A stretch of DNA of 64,000 nt, from the NCBI GenBank assembly GCA_023459275.1, contig JAEWVC010000042.1, positions 19,105 to 83,104 on the forward strand, in the 5' to 3' direction. The translations under genes were made by a program, and so were the position numbers. The notes under the pieces were generated by a model, which was given only the letters and a program-made list of their open reading frames with translations, had not been told where the DNA came from and did no database searches. Origin of the DNA: Bacillota bacterium (GTDB taxonomy: Bacteria > Bacillota > Clostridia > Christensenellales > Aristaeellaceae). Positions 1-6,842 of the stretch are shown here, in pieces; position 1 is the stretch's first letter; each line of letters opens with the position of its first letter.

Positions 1-997
1 GGTACGGCGGCTTTTGCCTGGGCTCGCCGCGGCGGCCTTCCACGGAGGCCATCAAGGCTGTTTCCTCGCCGCAGACAAAGGCGCCCGCGCCGATGCGTAT
101 GTCGATGTCAAAGGAAAAGCTGGAACCGAAGATGTTGCTGCCCAGCAGCCCCCGCTCCCTGGCCATGCGGATATCCTCCTGGAGCCGCTCAATGGCCAGG
201 GGGTATTCGGCACGGACGTACACCACGCCGTGACTGGCGCCGATGGCGTAGCCGGCGATGGCCATGCCCTCGATGACCAGGAAGGAGTCGCCCTCCAGCA
301 AGCACCTGTCCATGAACGCGCCGGGGTCGCCCTCGTCGGCGTTGCAGATCACGTACTTCTCATCGCTCTTGGACCGCCTGGCCAGCTTCCATTTCAGCCC
401 TGTGGGGAACCCCCCGCCGCCCCGCCCCCGAAGGCCCGATTTCTCGACCTGGGCAATGACCTCCTCCGGCGTCATGGCGTTCAGCGCCTTTTCCAGGGCC
501 AGGAAGCCGTCGTGGGCGATATACTCTCCCAGGGAGCCGTAGTCAATGCTGCCGCAGTTTTTCATGACAATGCGCTGCTGGCTTTTGAAATAGGGGATAT
601 CCTTTACGTTGGGGATGGTATCGCCCGTGTTTTTATCCACGTAGCACAGTTCTTCCACCACTTTGCCGCCCAGCAAGTGCTTCTGCACGATGATTCTGGC
701 ATCCTGTGGTTTTAAGTTGCAATAAAAGATGCCTTCCGGTTCCACGATCATGGTGGGGCCTACTGCGCAGGTACCCATGCAGCCTGTGGGCTTGATCAGC
801 GTGCGTTCCGTGATGCCGGCTTCCGAAATAGCCTTTTCCAGCGCATCCCGAAACGCCTTGGTGCCGGAGGAGATGCAGCCCGCTCCGCTGCAGACCAACA
901 GCCGGTGGCTGTACTTCTTTTCCGAAATTTCAAACAGTGCCTTGATATCCTTCAGGTCCAGCTTTGTGGCGATCCGTTTTGCTTCCACAGCACTCAT
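1..997 (-). CDS. NADH-binding subunit of a bifurcating hydrogenase or Complex I-like dehydrogenase (NuoF/HndC/HydB family), 3' end off window
   Basis: About 332 N-terminal residues are visible; the gene runs off the left edge. Read on the minus strand from ATG at 997, preceded by an AAAGGAGGGG ribosome site that overlaps the stop of the NuoE-like gene, so the two are coupled. An N-terminal thioredoxin-like [2Fe-2S] domain carries spaced cysteines (CSGAGC, then TGCMGTC). The FMN/NADH domain follows, with GLRGRGGGGFPTG, NADEGDPGAF and GEETAL. The extra N-terminal ferredoxin-like domain is typical of NADP-reducing and electron-bifurcating [FeFe] hydrogenases rather than of respiratory NuoF. By family it oxidises or reduces NAD(P)H via FMN and passes electrons through iron-sulfur clusters. 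The catalytic hydrogenase subunit should lie further left, outside the window, and is not confirmed here. Confidence 0.9.
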   Translation of the reverse strand, partial: MSAVEAKRIATKLDLKDIKALFEISEKKYSHRLLVCSGAGCISSGTKAFRDALEKAISEAGITERTLIKPTGCMGTCAVGPTMIVEPEGIFYCNLKPQDARIIVQKHLLGGKVVEELCYVDKNTGDTIPNVKDIPYFKSQQRIVMKNCGSIDYGSLGEYIAHDGFLALEKALNAMTPEEVIAQVEKSGLRGRGGGGFPTGLKWKLARRSKSDEKYVICNADEGDPGAFMDRCLLEGDSFLVIEGMAIAGYAIGASHGVVYVRAEYPLAIERLQEDIRMARERGLLGSNIFGSSFSFDIDIRIGAGAFVCGEETALMASVEGRRGEPRQKPPY

Positions 998-1012
998 CTT
1001 TTTTCCCCTCCT

Positions 1013-1507
1013 TTACGCGAACTGATCCAGGATTTCCTTGAGCTTGTTGGGGTTGACGCGCTTGAACACCTTGCCTTCGATGCTGATGGCCGGAGCCAGC
1101 CCGCAGGCGCCGATGCAGCGCATCACCTGCAGGGAGAAACGCCCGTCCTTGGTGGTCTCGCCAACGCCGACGTGCAGAAGTTCCTGGAGCTTTTCCACGA
1201 TCTTTTTGCCCCCCCGCACATAACAGGCGGTGCCAAGGCAGATCTGGATGGTGTATTTGCCCTTGGGCTGTGTGGAAAAGAAGGAATAAAAGGTAATGAC
1301 ACCGCTGATTCTGGACAGGGGAAGATCCATCTCCCGGGCGATAAATTGCTGCACCGCAAGGGGAAGATACCCGAAAATGGATTGCGCCATATGCAGGATC
1401 TGGATCAGATTGTCCTCATCCGCGTGGAAATCGCGGATCACCTGCGAGAGAAGGCGGTATTGTTCCTGTTCCGTCAGTTCGCAGCAGGCTTTTGCTTCTT
1501 CAACCAT
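1013..1507 (-). CDS. NuoE/HndA-like [2Fe-2S] subunit (24 kDa subunit family)
   Basis: 164 residues, the usual length for the family. The thioredoxin-like fold binds one [2Fe-2S] cluster with ligands at Cys90 and Cys95 (C-x4-C) and Cys131 and Cys135 (C-x3-C). ATG at 1507 is preceded by GGAGGG. The gene ends 15 bases before the NuoF-like start, so they form an operon and presumably one electron-transfer module. Upstream lie a 300-nt leader and a good sigma-A promoter. In known systems this subunit relays electrons between the NADH-binding subunit and a catalytic partner. It could belong to a formate dehydrogenase or to a hydrogenase; the window does not decide. Confidence 0.9.
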   Translation of the reverse strand: MVEEAKACCELTEQEQYRLLSQVIRDFHADEDNLIQILHMAQSIFGYLPLAVQQFIAREMDLPLSRISGVITFYSFFSTQPKGKYTIQICLGTACYVRGGKKIVEKLQELLHVGVGETTKDGRFSLQVMRCIGACGLAPAISIEGKVFKRVNPNKLKEILDQFA

Positions 1508-1802
1508 GCAAATATCCCTCCATTGCGTTTTTGAAATAGGTTATTGACTGGCCTACGCCTCGACCCTCCTTATGTTAAGTTAAAAACTTATCAAAAGTTT
1601 CCCAAAAAAGATCCGGTTTTCCAGGGAACGCTTGCTTCCCTTTCATACCGGCTCCGTATGTGCGTGATCAGTCGGTCGGTATGCTGCCACTGGTCTCTTT
1701 GCGAATCGCTATCCCCAGGCTCCATGCATCGGGTATGCTCTTTGCCGGGCGTGAGAGAGACGAACATATTAAGGACTTTGACTAAAAATTATCAATTTGA
1801 TT
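1508..1802 (-). promoter_or_regulatory. Long structured 5' leader upstream of the NuoE-like gene
   Basis: About 295 nt between promoter and start codon hold no convincing ORF but several pairings. AGAGAC (1756-1761) can pair with GTCTCT (1693-1698). CATACCG (1644-1650) pairs with CGGTATG (1677-1683). AGGGAA (1623-1628) pairs with TTCCCT (1636-1641) around a 7-nt loop. No known riboswitch class was recognised and no terminator with a T-run was seen. Whether it regulates the operon is inference. Confidence 0.45.
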
Positions 1803-1808
1803 TGTACT

Positions 1809-1837
1809 ATTATACACCAGTTGAAATTTGAAATCAA
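1809..1837 (-). promoter_or_regulatory. Sigma-A-type promoter of the NuoE/NuoF operon
   Basis: Reading the minus strand: -35 TTGATT (1832-1837), a 17-bp spacer, -10 TATAAT (1809-1814). Transcription would start near 1802. Confidence 0.75.
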
Positions 1838-1944
1838 CAGGGATTTTGTTTATTCTTCGCATATTTTGTGCCATATCCACCAACTGGACCGGGAAAGAAA
1901 ATCGGAAGGAAGTGATGAAATATAAGGATAAGCAGCTTTCCTAT

Positions 1945-1968
1945 AAAAAAAGCGCCTCAAGGCGCTTC
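1945..1968 (-). terminator. Rho-independent terminator of the DUF3592-DegV operon, displaced by repeat copy A
   Basis: On the minus strand a 7-bp stem AAGCGCC/GGCGCTT with a 4-nt loop (1950-1967) is followed by a run of seven T. The same 18-bp palindrome without a T-run lies just after the stop codon of the upstream gene at 2178-2195, with repeat copy A between them. Confidence 0.8.
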
Positions 1969-2195
1969 AGACCATCAACAAACCCTTAGGAGGTATCGGA
2001 GGACTGCGGTCCTCCGATTGCAGATCGAAAATCAGCGACATGTGCGGTGATTTTCGCAGGGATTTCGAAGAAATTCCTACCTTGCCCGAGCAAACGGTCG
2101 CACGATGGCGCAGCCGTCGTGCAGTGCAGCGGGGGAAAACCTCGACAAAGTGGCATAGCCACTTTGTCGATAGCCTGAAGCGCCTCAAGGCGCTT
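1950..2195 (+). repeat. Modular hairpin repeat, copy A
   Basis: A non-coding array of stem-loops read on the plus strand. GGAGGT (1989-1994) leads into H1 (10-bp stem 1995-2004/2009-2018, 4-nt loop). H2 is a 9-bp stem (2026-2034/2048-2056) around the 13-nt loop GCGACATGTGCGG. H3 is GATTTC/GAAATT near 2059-2077. H4 is GCACGA (2100-2105)/TCGTGC (2117-2122). H5 is a 13-bp stem (2142-2154/2158-2170) with loop ATA. Order, stem lengths and loops match copy C at 14267-14550, but stem bases differ with compensatory changes. The 18-bp palindrome AAGCGCCTCAAGGCGCTT occurs at both edges (1950-1967 and 2178-2195), which fits insertion into a terminator with target duplication. Confidence 0.8.
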
Positions 2196-2873
2196 TCAGG
2201 AAACAGCGGATTCGTGGGTTTCATCAAGGATCAGAAAATGGCCGGGACGGTAAGGGTCGATGAGCACTGGGATGGTGTCACCCACCTTCAGGCCGGAGGG
2301 CAGATGATCGATCCAGCCGCTGGTGGCGGGTCTTTCGCCGATGCCTTGCGGATCGCGGTACTGGCAGGTGACGATATAAGGATGGCGGCCGTTGAACATC
2401 GCGTGGCGGACAACGATGATGCCCGTTACGCAGGCAAAAATTCTCACGCCGTATTGCAAAAGCAGCTTTTCCGCGGAGACGGCGCGCAGATAAAGGAACA
2501 GCAGAACCAGGCCGGCCACCAGAAGGACGCAGCCGAGGATGTCAAAAACGAAAATGGTGGAGGGGAGTTTTTCTTGTATGGAAGCCCTCAGGTCGGGTGT
2601 CAAAAAATAGCGCACCGTTACCATCTGGCCTGTGCGAAAACCAATGGTCTCCGTATCTGCTTCGAACACATAGGGGTAACCGTCATGGGCCATAAAAGAA
2701 ACCAGGGGACGGTTGCCGGAGTCGCTTTGCGCAAAGCCAACAACCTGGCCTGCAGTCTCCTCCGCACCCTCCCATGATGCTTCCTCTATGGCAGGCAAAA
2801 GCCTGCTGCACGCCAGCAGGGCTACGGCCATCAGCAGAAAGGCAATGGATACAAAGAACCATGCGCGCCGCAT
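2196..2873 (-). CDS. DUF3592-like membrane protein, function unknown
   Basis: About 225 residues. An N-terminal membrane segment (about residues 5-25) and a second around 110-130 flank a first extracytoplasmic beta-rich module. A second module of the same type follows, with HPYIVTCQYRDP and a VGDTIPVLIDP motif. Paired modules of this kind are seen in DUF3592 proteins. I place the start at ATG 2873, 4 nt after the DegV stop codon, as a translationally coupled start; an in-frame TTG at 2894 lacks a ribosome site. Co-transcribed with degV. No role is assigned. Confidence 0.65.
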   Translation of the reverse strand: MRRAWFFVSIAFLLMAVALLACSRLLPAIEEASWEGAEETAGQVVGFAQSDSGNRPLVSFMAHDGYPYVFEADTETIGFRTGQMVTVRYFLTPDLRASIQEKLPSTIFVFDILGCVLLVAGLVLLFLYLRAVSAEKLLLQYGVRIFACVTGIIVVRHAMFNGRHPYIVTCQYRDPQGIGERPATSGWIDHLPSGLKVGDTIPVLIDPYRPGHFLILDETHESAVS

Positions 2874-2877
2874 AGAA

Positions 2878-3744
2878 TTATCTTTGAGCGCCAAGGAAGA
2901 AGATGGCCATGGTGCCTGGGCCGGAATGGGAACCGACCACCGGGCCGATCATGCTGACCATCACATCCGCAGGGTGCATTTCCTCACGGACCATGGATGC
3001 CAGCCATTCCGCTTCTTCCAGGCAATCGCCATGGCTGATGAATACGGTCTGCCTTTCGGGTTCCACAGCCAGTTCCTTCATCTTTTCGCACAGGGTGCGC
3101 AGTGAACGCTTGCGGCCCTGCACCTTCAGCCGGGGGATCAGTTTGCCTTCCTCATTAACGTTCAGCACAGGCTTGATCTTCATGATACCGCCAAGGTAAG
3201 CGCTGGTAGCAGACACGCGGCCGCCCCTGCGAAGAAATTGCAGATCATCCACCGTGAACCAATGGTTGATTTTCTGCAGGTTATCCCGGGCCCACTTCGC
3301 TGCTTCCTCGATGGATGCGCCTTCCTCCCGCATTTTCAGCACATGGTGCACAAGCAGCCCCAAGCCAAGGGAGGCACATTTTGAGTCGATAACGGTCAGC
3401 TTGCCCTCCGGGTATTCGGCGGCAAGCTGCTCTTTGGCGAGAGCGGCAGCCTCATACGTGCCGCTGAGCGCGCTGGAGAAAACCAGGGCCAATACGGCTT
3501 GTCCCTTGGAAAGATGCTTCTTGAACTCCTCCGCCCAGGTTTCAGAGGTGATTTGGGCGGTGGTGGCGACCACGCCTTCCCGGAGCTTCGCGTAAAATGC
3601 GCGGGTGTTTGCTTCGGAACCATCCGGCACAAAGAACTGCCCGTCGATTTGGTACATCATGGGCAGAACGGTTAAGTCCTTTTGTTTTTGAATATATTCC
3701 GCAGGCAGGTCCGCGCCGCTGTCCGTTACAATCCAGAACGCCAT
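2878..3744 (-). CDS. DegV family fatty-acid-binding protein
   Basis: 288 residues, the normal DegV length. Motifs along the chain are TDSGADLP at the N-terminus, FSSALSGTY near residue 88, DLQFLRRGGRVS near 168 and GPVVGSHSGPGT near the C-terminus, all part of the lipid-binding two-domain fold. Family members such as FakB bind a fatty acid and present it to the kinase FakA; no fakA is visible here. The gene is followed directly by the DUF3592-like gene. Confidence 0.9.
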   Translation of the reverse strand: MAFWIVTDSGADLPAEYIQKQKDLTVLPMMYQIDGQFFVPDGSEANTRAFYAKLREGVVATTAQITSETWAEEFKKHLSKGQAVLALVFSSALSGTYEAAALAKEQLAAEYPEGKLTVIDSKCASLGLGLLVHHVLKMREEGASIEEAAKWARDNLQKINHWFTVDDLQFLRRGGRVSATSAYLGGIMKIKPVLNVNEEGKLIPRLKVQGRKRSLRTLCEKMKELAVEPERQTVFISHGDCLEEAEWLASMVREEMHPADVMVSMIGPVVGSHSGPGTMAIFFLGAQR

Positions 3745-3852
3745 AGTATCCTCCCTGACGGCATCCTGAAAGGGCCGTCACGCAACGTTATTTTTCTTAC
3801 TTTATGATAACAGACCACGCGTTCCGCGTCAAGAATTCCCACGCAGGACGTG

Positions 3853-3878
3853 AAAAAAGCCCTGCCGAGCGGCAGGGC
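3853..3878 (-). terminator. Rho-independent terminator after rplL
   Basis: Minus-strand stem GCCCTGCC/GGCAGGGC (3859-3866/3871-3878), 4-nt loop, then six T. Confidence 0.9.
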
Positions 3879-3893
3879 CTTCCGGTACGTTTT

Positions 3894-4268
3894 TTACTTG
3901 ATCTCGACGACCGCGCCGACTTCGGCAAACTTGGCCTTGATCTTTTCGGCTTCTTCCTTGGAAGCGCCTTCCTTGATGGTCTTGGGGGCGGCTTCCACCA
4001 GGTCCTTGGCTTCCTTCAGGCCCAGGCCGGCGACGACTTCGCGCACAACCTTGATGACCTTGATCTTTTCGGAGCCGGCGTCCTTCAAAACAACGTCGAA
4101 CTCAGTCTTTTCTTCCACCGGCTCAGCGGCGGCAGCGGCAGCGCCGGCAACGACAGCCACGGGGGCCGCGGCGGAAACGCCAAACTTTTCTTCCATGGCC
4201 TTTACCAATTCGGCCAACTCCAGCACCGTCATGCTCTCGACGGCGGCGATGATTTCCTGATGCGTCAT
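3894..4268 (-). CDS. rplL: Large ribosomal subunit protein bL12 (L7/L12)
   Basis: 124 residues. The N-terminal dimerisation helix domain (about 1-35) is joined by an Ala/Pro-rich hinge (about 36-55) to the C-terminal factor-binding domain (EKTEFDVVL to the end). It forms the L7/L12 stalk that recruits translational GTPases. The start is ATG 4268 behind GGAGGG; an upstream in-frame codon at 4289 is not needed. It lies just after rplJ, in the conserved order, and is closed by a strong terminator. Confidence 0.97.
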   Translation of the reverse strand: MTHQEIIAAVESMTVLELAELVKAMEEKFGVSAAAPVAVVAGAAAAAAEPVEEKTEFDVVLKDAGSEKIKVIKVVREVVAGLGLKEAKDLVEAAPKTIKEGASKEEAEKIKAKFAEVGAVVEIK

Positions 4269-4333
4269 GGGGGTACCCTCCTCAATCAATCGTTTCCATA
4301 GGATGGCCGCTCAGGCGGCCGCAAAACAAAAGG

Positions 4334-4840
4334 TCATTCGGCTTCGCCGGCTTGTTGCTTGCGGTATGCTTCCACAACGCGCACAAAGCCCGCGATGGAG
4401 TTGGTCATGCTGCCCAGCAAGCGGCCCAGCAACACTTCGCGGCTGGGGAGATCGGCCAGCGCCTTGACGCCGCTTGCGTCCAGCGCTTCCTTGCCCAGCA
4501 GGCCGGCCTTGATTTCCAGGGCGGTGGTCTTCGTCTTGGTGATAAAACCGTCGATCACCTTGGCGGGGGCTACTGCGTCCGTCATGCCGAAGGCAAAGCC
4601 GGAAGGGCCCTCCAGCACATGATCCAATGCGTTGATCCCCAGATCGTCCAGCGCGCGGCGGGCCAGGGTATTCTTGAGTACGCTGTACTCAACGCCGGCG
4701 GCCCTGCACTGGTTGCGAAGCTCCGTCACCTGCTCCACCGTGAGGCCGCTGTACTTGACCACCACGACGCTTTTCGCACTGGCGAACCGCTTAGTGATTT
4801 CGGCCACGATTTGCTTTTTTTGCTCCAGATTGCTGCTCAA
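4334..4840 (-). CDS. rplJ: Large ribosomal subunit protein uL10
   Basis: 168 residues, usual for bacterial L10, which anchors the L12 dimers at the stalk base. The N-terminal globular domain (AKSVVVVKYSGLTVEQ) is followed by the long C-terminal helix that binds L12. The start codon is TTG at 4840, behind a strong GGAGGTG, an uncommon start for a highly expressed ribosomal protein. The gene lies behind an L10 leader and attenuator and is followed by rplL. rplK and rplA are not adjacent, unlike in many genomes. Confidence 0.96.
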   Translation of the reverse strand: MSSNLEQKKQIVAEITKRFASAKSVVVVKYSGLTVEQVTELRNQCRAAGVEYSVLKNTLARRALDDLGINALDHVLEGPSGFAFGMTDAVAPAKVIDGFITKTKTTALEIKAGLLGKEALDASGVKALADLPSREVLLGRLLGSMTNSIAGFVRVVEAYRKQQAGEAE

Positions 4841-4865
4841 TTCCTTGCACCTCCTTTTTGAAGAG

Positions 4866-5011
4866 ATAAAGAAAACCCTCGCGCAGGCGCAAGGGAGAGC
4901 AGAATCTTTCGATCATATGCTTCCTTACACCTCGGCGGGCGAAACGAAACCGTTCCATTATGCCGGAATTTCCGGCACCCGCTGTCTTAGGCACAGGTCT
5001 TCTTGAAAACC
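4866..5011 (-). promoter_or_regulatory. L10 leader RNA with attenuator hairpin
   Basis: The minus-strand leader contains CCTAAGACAGCGGGTGCC and, further on, GCCGAGGTGTAAGG, which match my recollection of the Firmicute L10 leader bound by the L10(L12)4 complex. It ends in a 9-bp GC-rich hairpin (4877-4896) followed by TTTTCTTT, an intrinsic terminator just before rplJ. This fits autoregulation in which excess L10-L12 stops transcription. Family assignment is from memory of the consensus, not a search. Confidence 0.7.
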
Positions 5012-5017
5012 TTGCAT

Positions 5018-5046
5018 AGCATACCATGTTTTCTTGATCCCGTCAA
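5018..5046 (-). promoter_or_regulatory. Sigma-A-type promoter of rplJ-rplL
   Basis: Minus strand -35 TTGACG (5041-5046), 17-bp spacer, -10 TATGCT (5018-5023). Confidence 0.75.
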
Positions 5047-5186
5047 CCTTTTTGTATGCAAAAAGCGACAATTTCACCGTTTTGCGGGATTGGTATGGCA
5101 TACGTACCCTGCGAACAATTGGCAGGGTAATTTGGTCCGCCCGGGCCAAAATAGCGATGAAGCCATGACAGGAGGTGAAAAGTCCG

Positions 5187-5423
5187 ATGATGAATCAAAA
5201 ACCCGCCACCAGCGGCAGTTCAAACAGCACAACTGTGCCGGAAGCCCGGGCTGCGCTGGACAATATGAAGTTTGAGATTGCCCGGGAGCTGGGCATCAAC
5301 TTCAAACAGGGCTACAACGGCGACCTGTCTTCCAGGGAAAACGGCTATGTGGGCGGCTACATGGTCAAACGCCTCATCGAGCAGGCCGAAAAGCAGATGG
5401 CCGGCAGCCAGCAAAGCCGGTAG
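5187..5423 (+). CDS. Alpha/beta-type small acid-soluble spore protein (first of three)
   Basis: 78 residues. It shows the SASP signature: VPEARAALDNMKFEIARELGI (split here as VPEARAALDNM and KFEIARELGI) followed by GYNGDLSSRENGYVGGYMVKR. Such proteins coat spore DNA, shift it towards A-form and protect it from UV and heat, and are degraded at germination by GPR protease at a Glu-Ile/Phe bond, here FEIA. The start is ATG 5187, 9 nt after GGAGGTG; GTG at 5175 overlaps the ribosome site. Divergent from rplJ. The N-terminal Ser/Gly/Thr stretch is variable between the three copies. Confidence 0.95.
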   Translation: MMNQKPATSGSSNSTTVPEARAALDNMKFEIARELGINFKQGYNGDLSSRENGYVGGYMVKRLIEQAEKQMAGSQQSR

Positions 5424-5489
5424 GAGGCGGGGCGGCGAGGCGCCGCGTTCTTGAGTTCCCAGATTGAAAACGTAATGGAGTGAAATGAA

Positions 5490-5720
5490 ATGTTCAACAA
5501 TACCAGCAATTCCGGTTCTTCCAACAATACCTCCACCGTACCCGAGGCCCGCGCGGCGCTGAACAACATGAAGTTCGAAATCGCCAACGAGCTGGGCATC
5601 AACCTCAAGCAGGGCTACAACGGCGACCTGCCCAGCCGCCAGGCCGGCTATATCGGCGGCTACATGGTGAAACGGATGATCGAGCAGCAGGAGCGCGCCA
5701 TGAGCGGCCAGGCCAAATAA
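5490..5720 (+). CDS. Alpha/beta-type small acid-soluble spore protein (second)
   Basis: 76 residues, nearly the same core as its upstream neighbour (VPEARAALNNM, FEIANELGI, GYIGGYMVKRM). The N-terminus is Asn/Ser/Thr-rich. The ribosome site is GGAGTGA. A strong GC hairpin follows (5754-5775). Forespore expression under sigma-G is expected from the family; I could not mark a convincing sigma-G promoter. Confidence 0.95.
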   Translation: MFNNTSNSGSSNNTSTVPEARAALNNMKFEIANELGINLKQGYNGDLPSRQAGYIGGYMVKRMIEQQERAMSGQAK

Positions 5721-5753
5721 TCCAACTTCGGCAACCGGGTTATGCATCTTTGG

Positions 5754-5780
5754 GCCGGCGGCGAAAGCCGCCGGCTTTGT
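5754..5780 (+). terminator. Hairpin terminator after second SASP gene
   Basis: Stem GCCGGCGGC/GCCGCCGGC (5754-5762/5767-5775), GAAA loop, short T-rich tail. Confidence 0.65.
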
Positions 5781-5827
5781 CAAAGAAAAACAAAACCAAC
5801 TCACATAGAAACGGATGGCGCAACGGA

Positions 5828-6052
5828 ATGAGCAGTATGAAGAATCGTCCCGGTACCCCCGGTTCCTCCAATCAGGCCGCCGTGCCGGAAGCCCAGGCCG
5901 CGCTTGACAATATGAAGGTCGAGATTGCAAACGAGCTGGGCATCCCCCCCAGGCAGGGCGACAAAGGCGAATTGCCCAGCCGCGTGGCCGGTCACATGGT
6001 CAGGCGCATGATTCAGCGGCAGGAGAAGGCCATGAGCGGCCAAAACAAATAG
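5828..6052 (+). CDS. Alpha/beta-type small acid-soluble spore protein (third, more diverged)
   Basis: 74 residues from ATG 5828. It keeps VPEAQAALDNM, VEIANELGI and the basic C-terminal half, but the second half is altered: PPRQGDKGELPSRVAGHMVRRM replaces the GYNGDL and GGYMVKR stretch of the other two. The ribosome site is weak, so ATG 5837 is an alternative start. A GC-rich hairpin (6086-6115) follows as a probable terminator. Confidence 0.88.
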   Translation: MSSMKNRPGTPGSSNQAAVPEAQAALDNMKVEIANELGIPPRQGDKGELPSRVAGHMVRRMIQRQEKAMSGQNK

Positions 6053-6085
6053 TCAGTTCCTGGTCGATTGCCATTTCCCGCATTT

Positions 6086-6128
6086 GCAAGCCGGCTGCGA
6101 AAGCCGCCGGTTTGCCTGCGGCGGTTTT
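6086..6128 (+). terminator. Probable terminator after third SASP gene
   Basis: 10-bp stem (6086-6095/6106-6115) with one G-T pair. The T-rich tail (GGTTTTA) sits several bases downstream, so efficiency is uncertain. Confidence 0.45.
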
Positions 6129-6255
6129 ATGATATGCAATCTAACCGGAAAGATGAGAAGCAAAAAATGCATGCGAAAAAATGAGGCGGATATATGGGGC
6201 GACAACCGCTCTCTGTACGAAAAAGGGATTTGCGCCGCATGCCGGCGATAAGGCT

Positions 6256-6828
6256 TTACCCCTTGCGCAAAACTTCCTCCACCGCTTCGGGATCAAGCTT
6301 TTCAAAGGGCGTGGGCGGATTGGGCTCTTCGGAAAAATCCCCCAGCGTTTTTTGAAGCCAGATGATATCGTGCCATGCGCCCAGTTTGTAGCCGGAACGG
6401 GGGAAGATGCCCAATATCTCAAAGCCGAAGGCTTCATGCAGCTTGAGGCTTTTTTCATTGGGCAGGGAGACGACGCCGTACACCGTTTTATACCCCTGCA
6501 GCTTCAGCAGTTCAAGCAGCGCGCTATACAGCATGCGCCCCGTACCCCGGCCATGGGAATCCCTGTCCACATATACCGAAAGCTCCGCGTCCCACTGATA
6601 AGCGTCGTGGGGCCGGAGCGTGGAGGCATAGGCATAGCCCAACGCCCGGCCGGAATCATCCTCGCAAACGATGAAAGGATATTGGGGGAGGGCGGAGGTG
6701 ATTTTTTGGGAAAAGCTTTCAGGCGTCGGTTCCTTGCAGATAAAGGTGATGGCTGTTTCCATTACATAGGGGCGGTAGATGGCGCACAGGGCGGCGCCGT
6801 CCCCGGCATTCGCAACCCGAAGACGCAT
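6256..6828 (-). CDS. GNAT N-acetyltransferase, phosphinothricin-acetyltransferase-like
   Basis: 190 residues. The acetyl-CoA binding stretch is VDRDSHGRGTGRMLYSALL, with the R-G-x-G-x-G/A type loop, followed by NEKSLKLHEAFGF and the tryptophan-containing WHDIIWLQK typical of the Pat/Bar-like GNAT subgroup. It would acetylate a small amine or amino-acid-like substrate; the true substrate is not predictable. ATG 6828 is chosen because AAGGAAG sits 7 nt upstream. It begins 15 nt after the rqcH stop region and overlaps its 3' neighbourhood, so it is likely read from the rqcH transcript. Confidence 0.88.
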   Translation of the reverse strand: MRLRVANAGDGAALCAIYRPYVMETAITFICKEPTPESFSQKITSALPQYPFIVCEDDSGRALGYAYASTLRPHDAYQWDAELSVYVDRDSHGRGTGRMLYSALLELLKLQGYKTVYGVVSLPNEKSLKLHEAFGFEILGIFPRSGYKLGAWHDIIWLQKTLGDFSEEPNPPTPFEKLDPEAVEEVLRKG

Positions 6829-6842
6829 GGGCCTACTTCCTT

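Noticed and set aside
2040..2777. A 245-codon plus-strand frame starting in repeat copy A
   Set aside because: It begins inside the hairpin array and runs antisense to the DUF3592-like gene.
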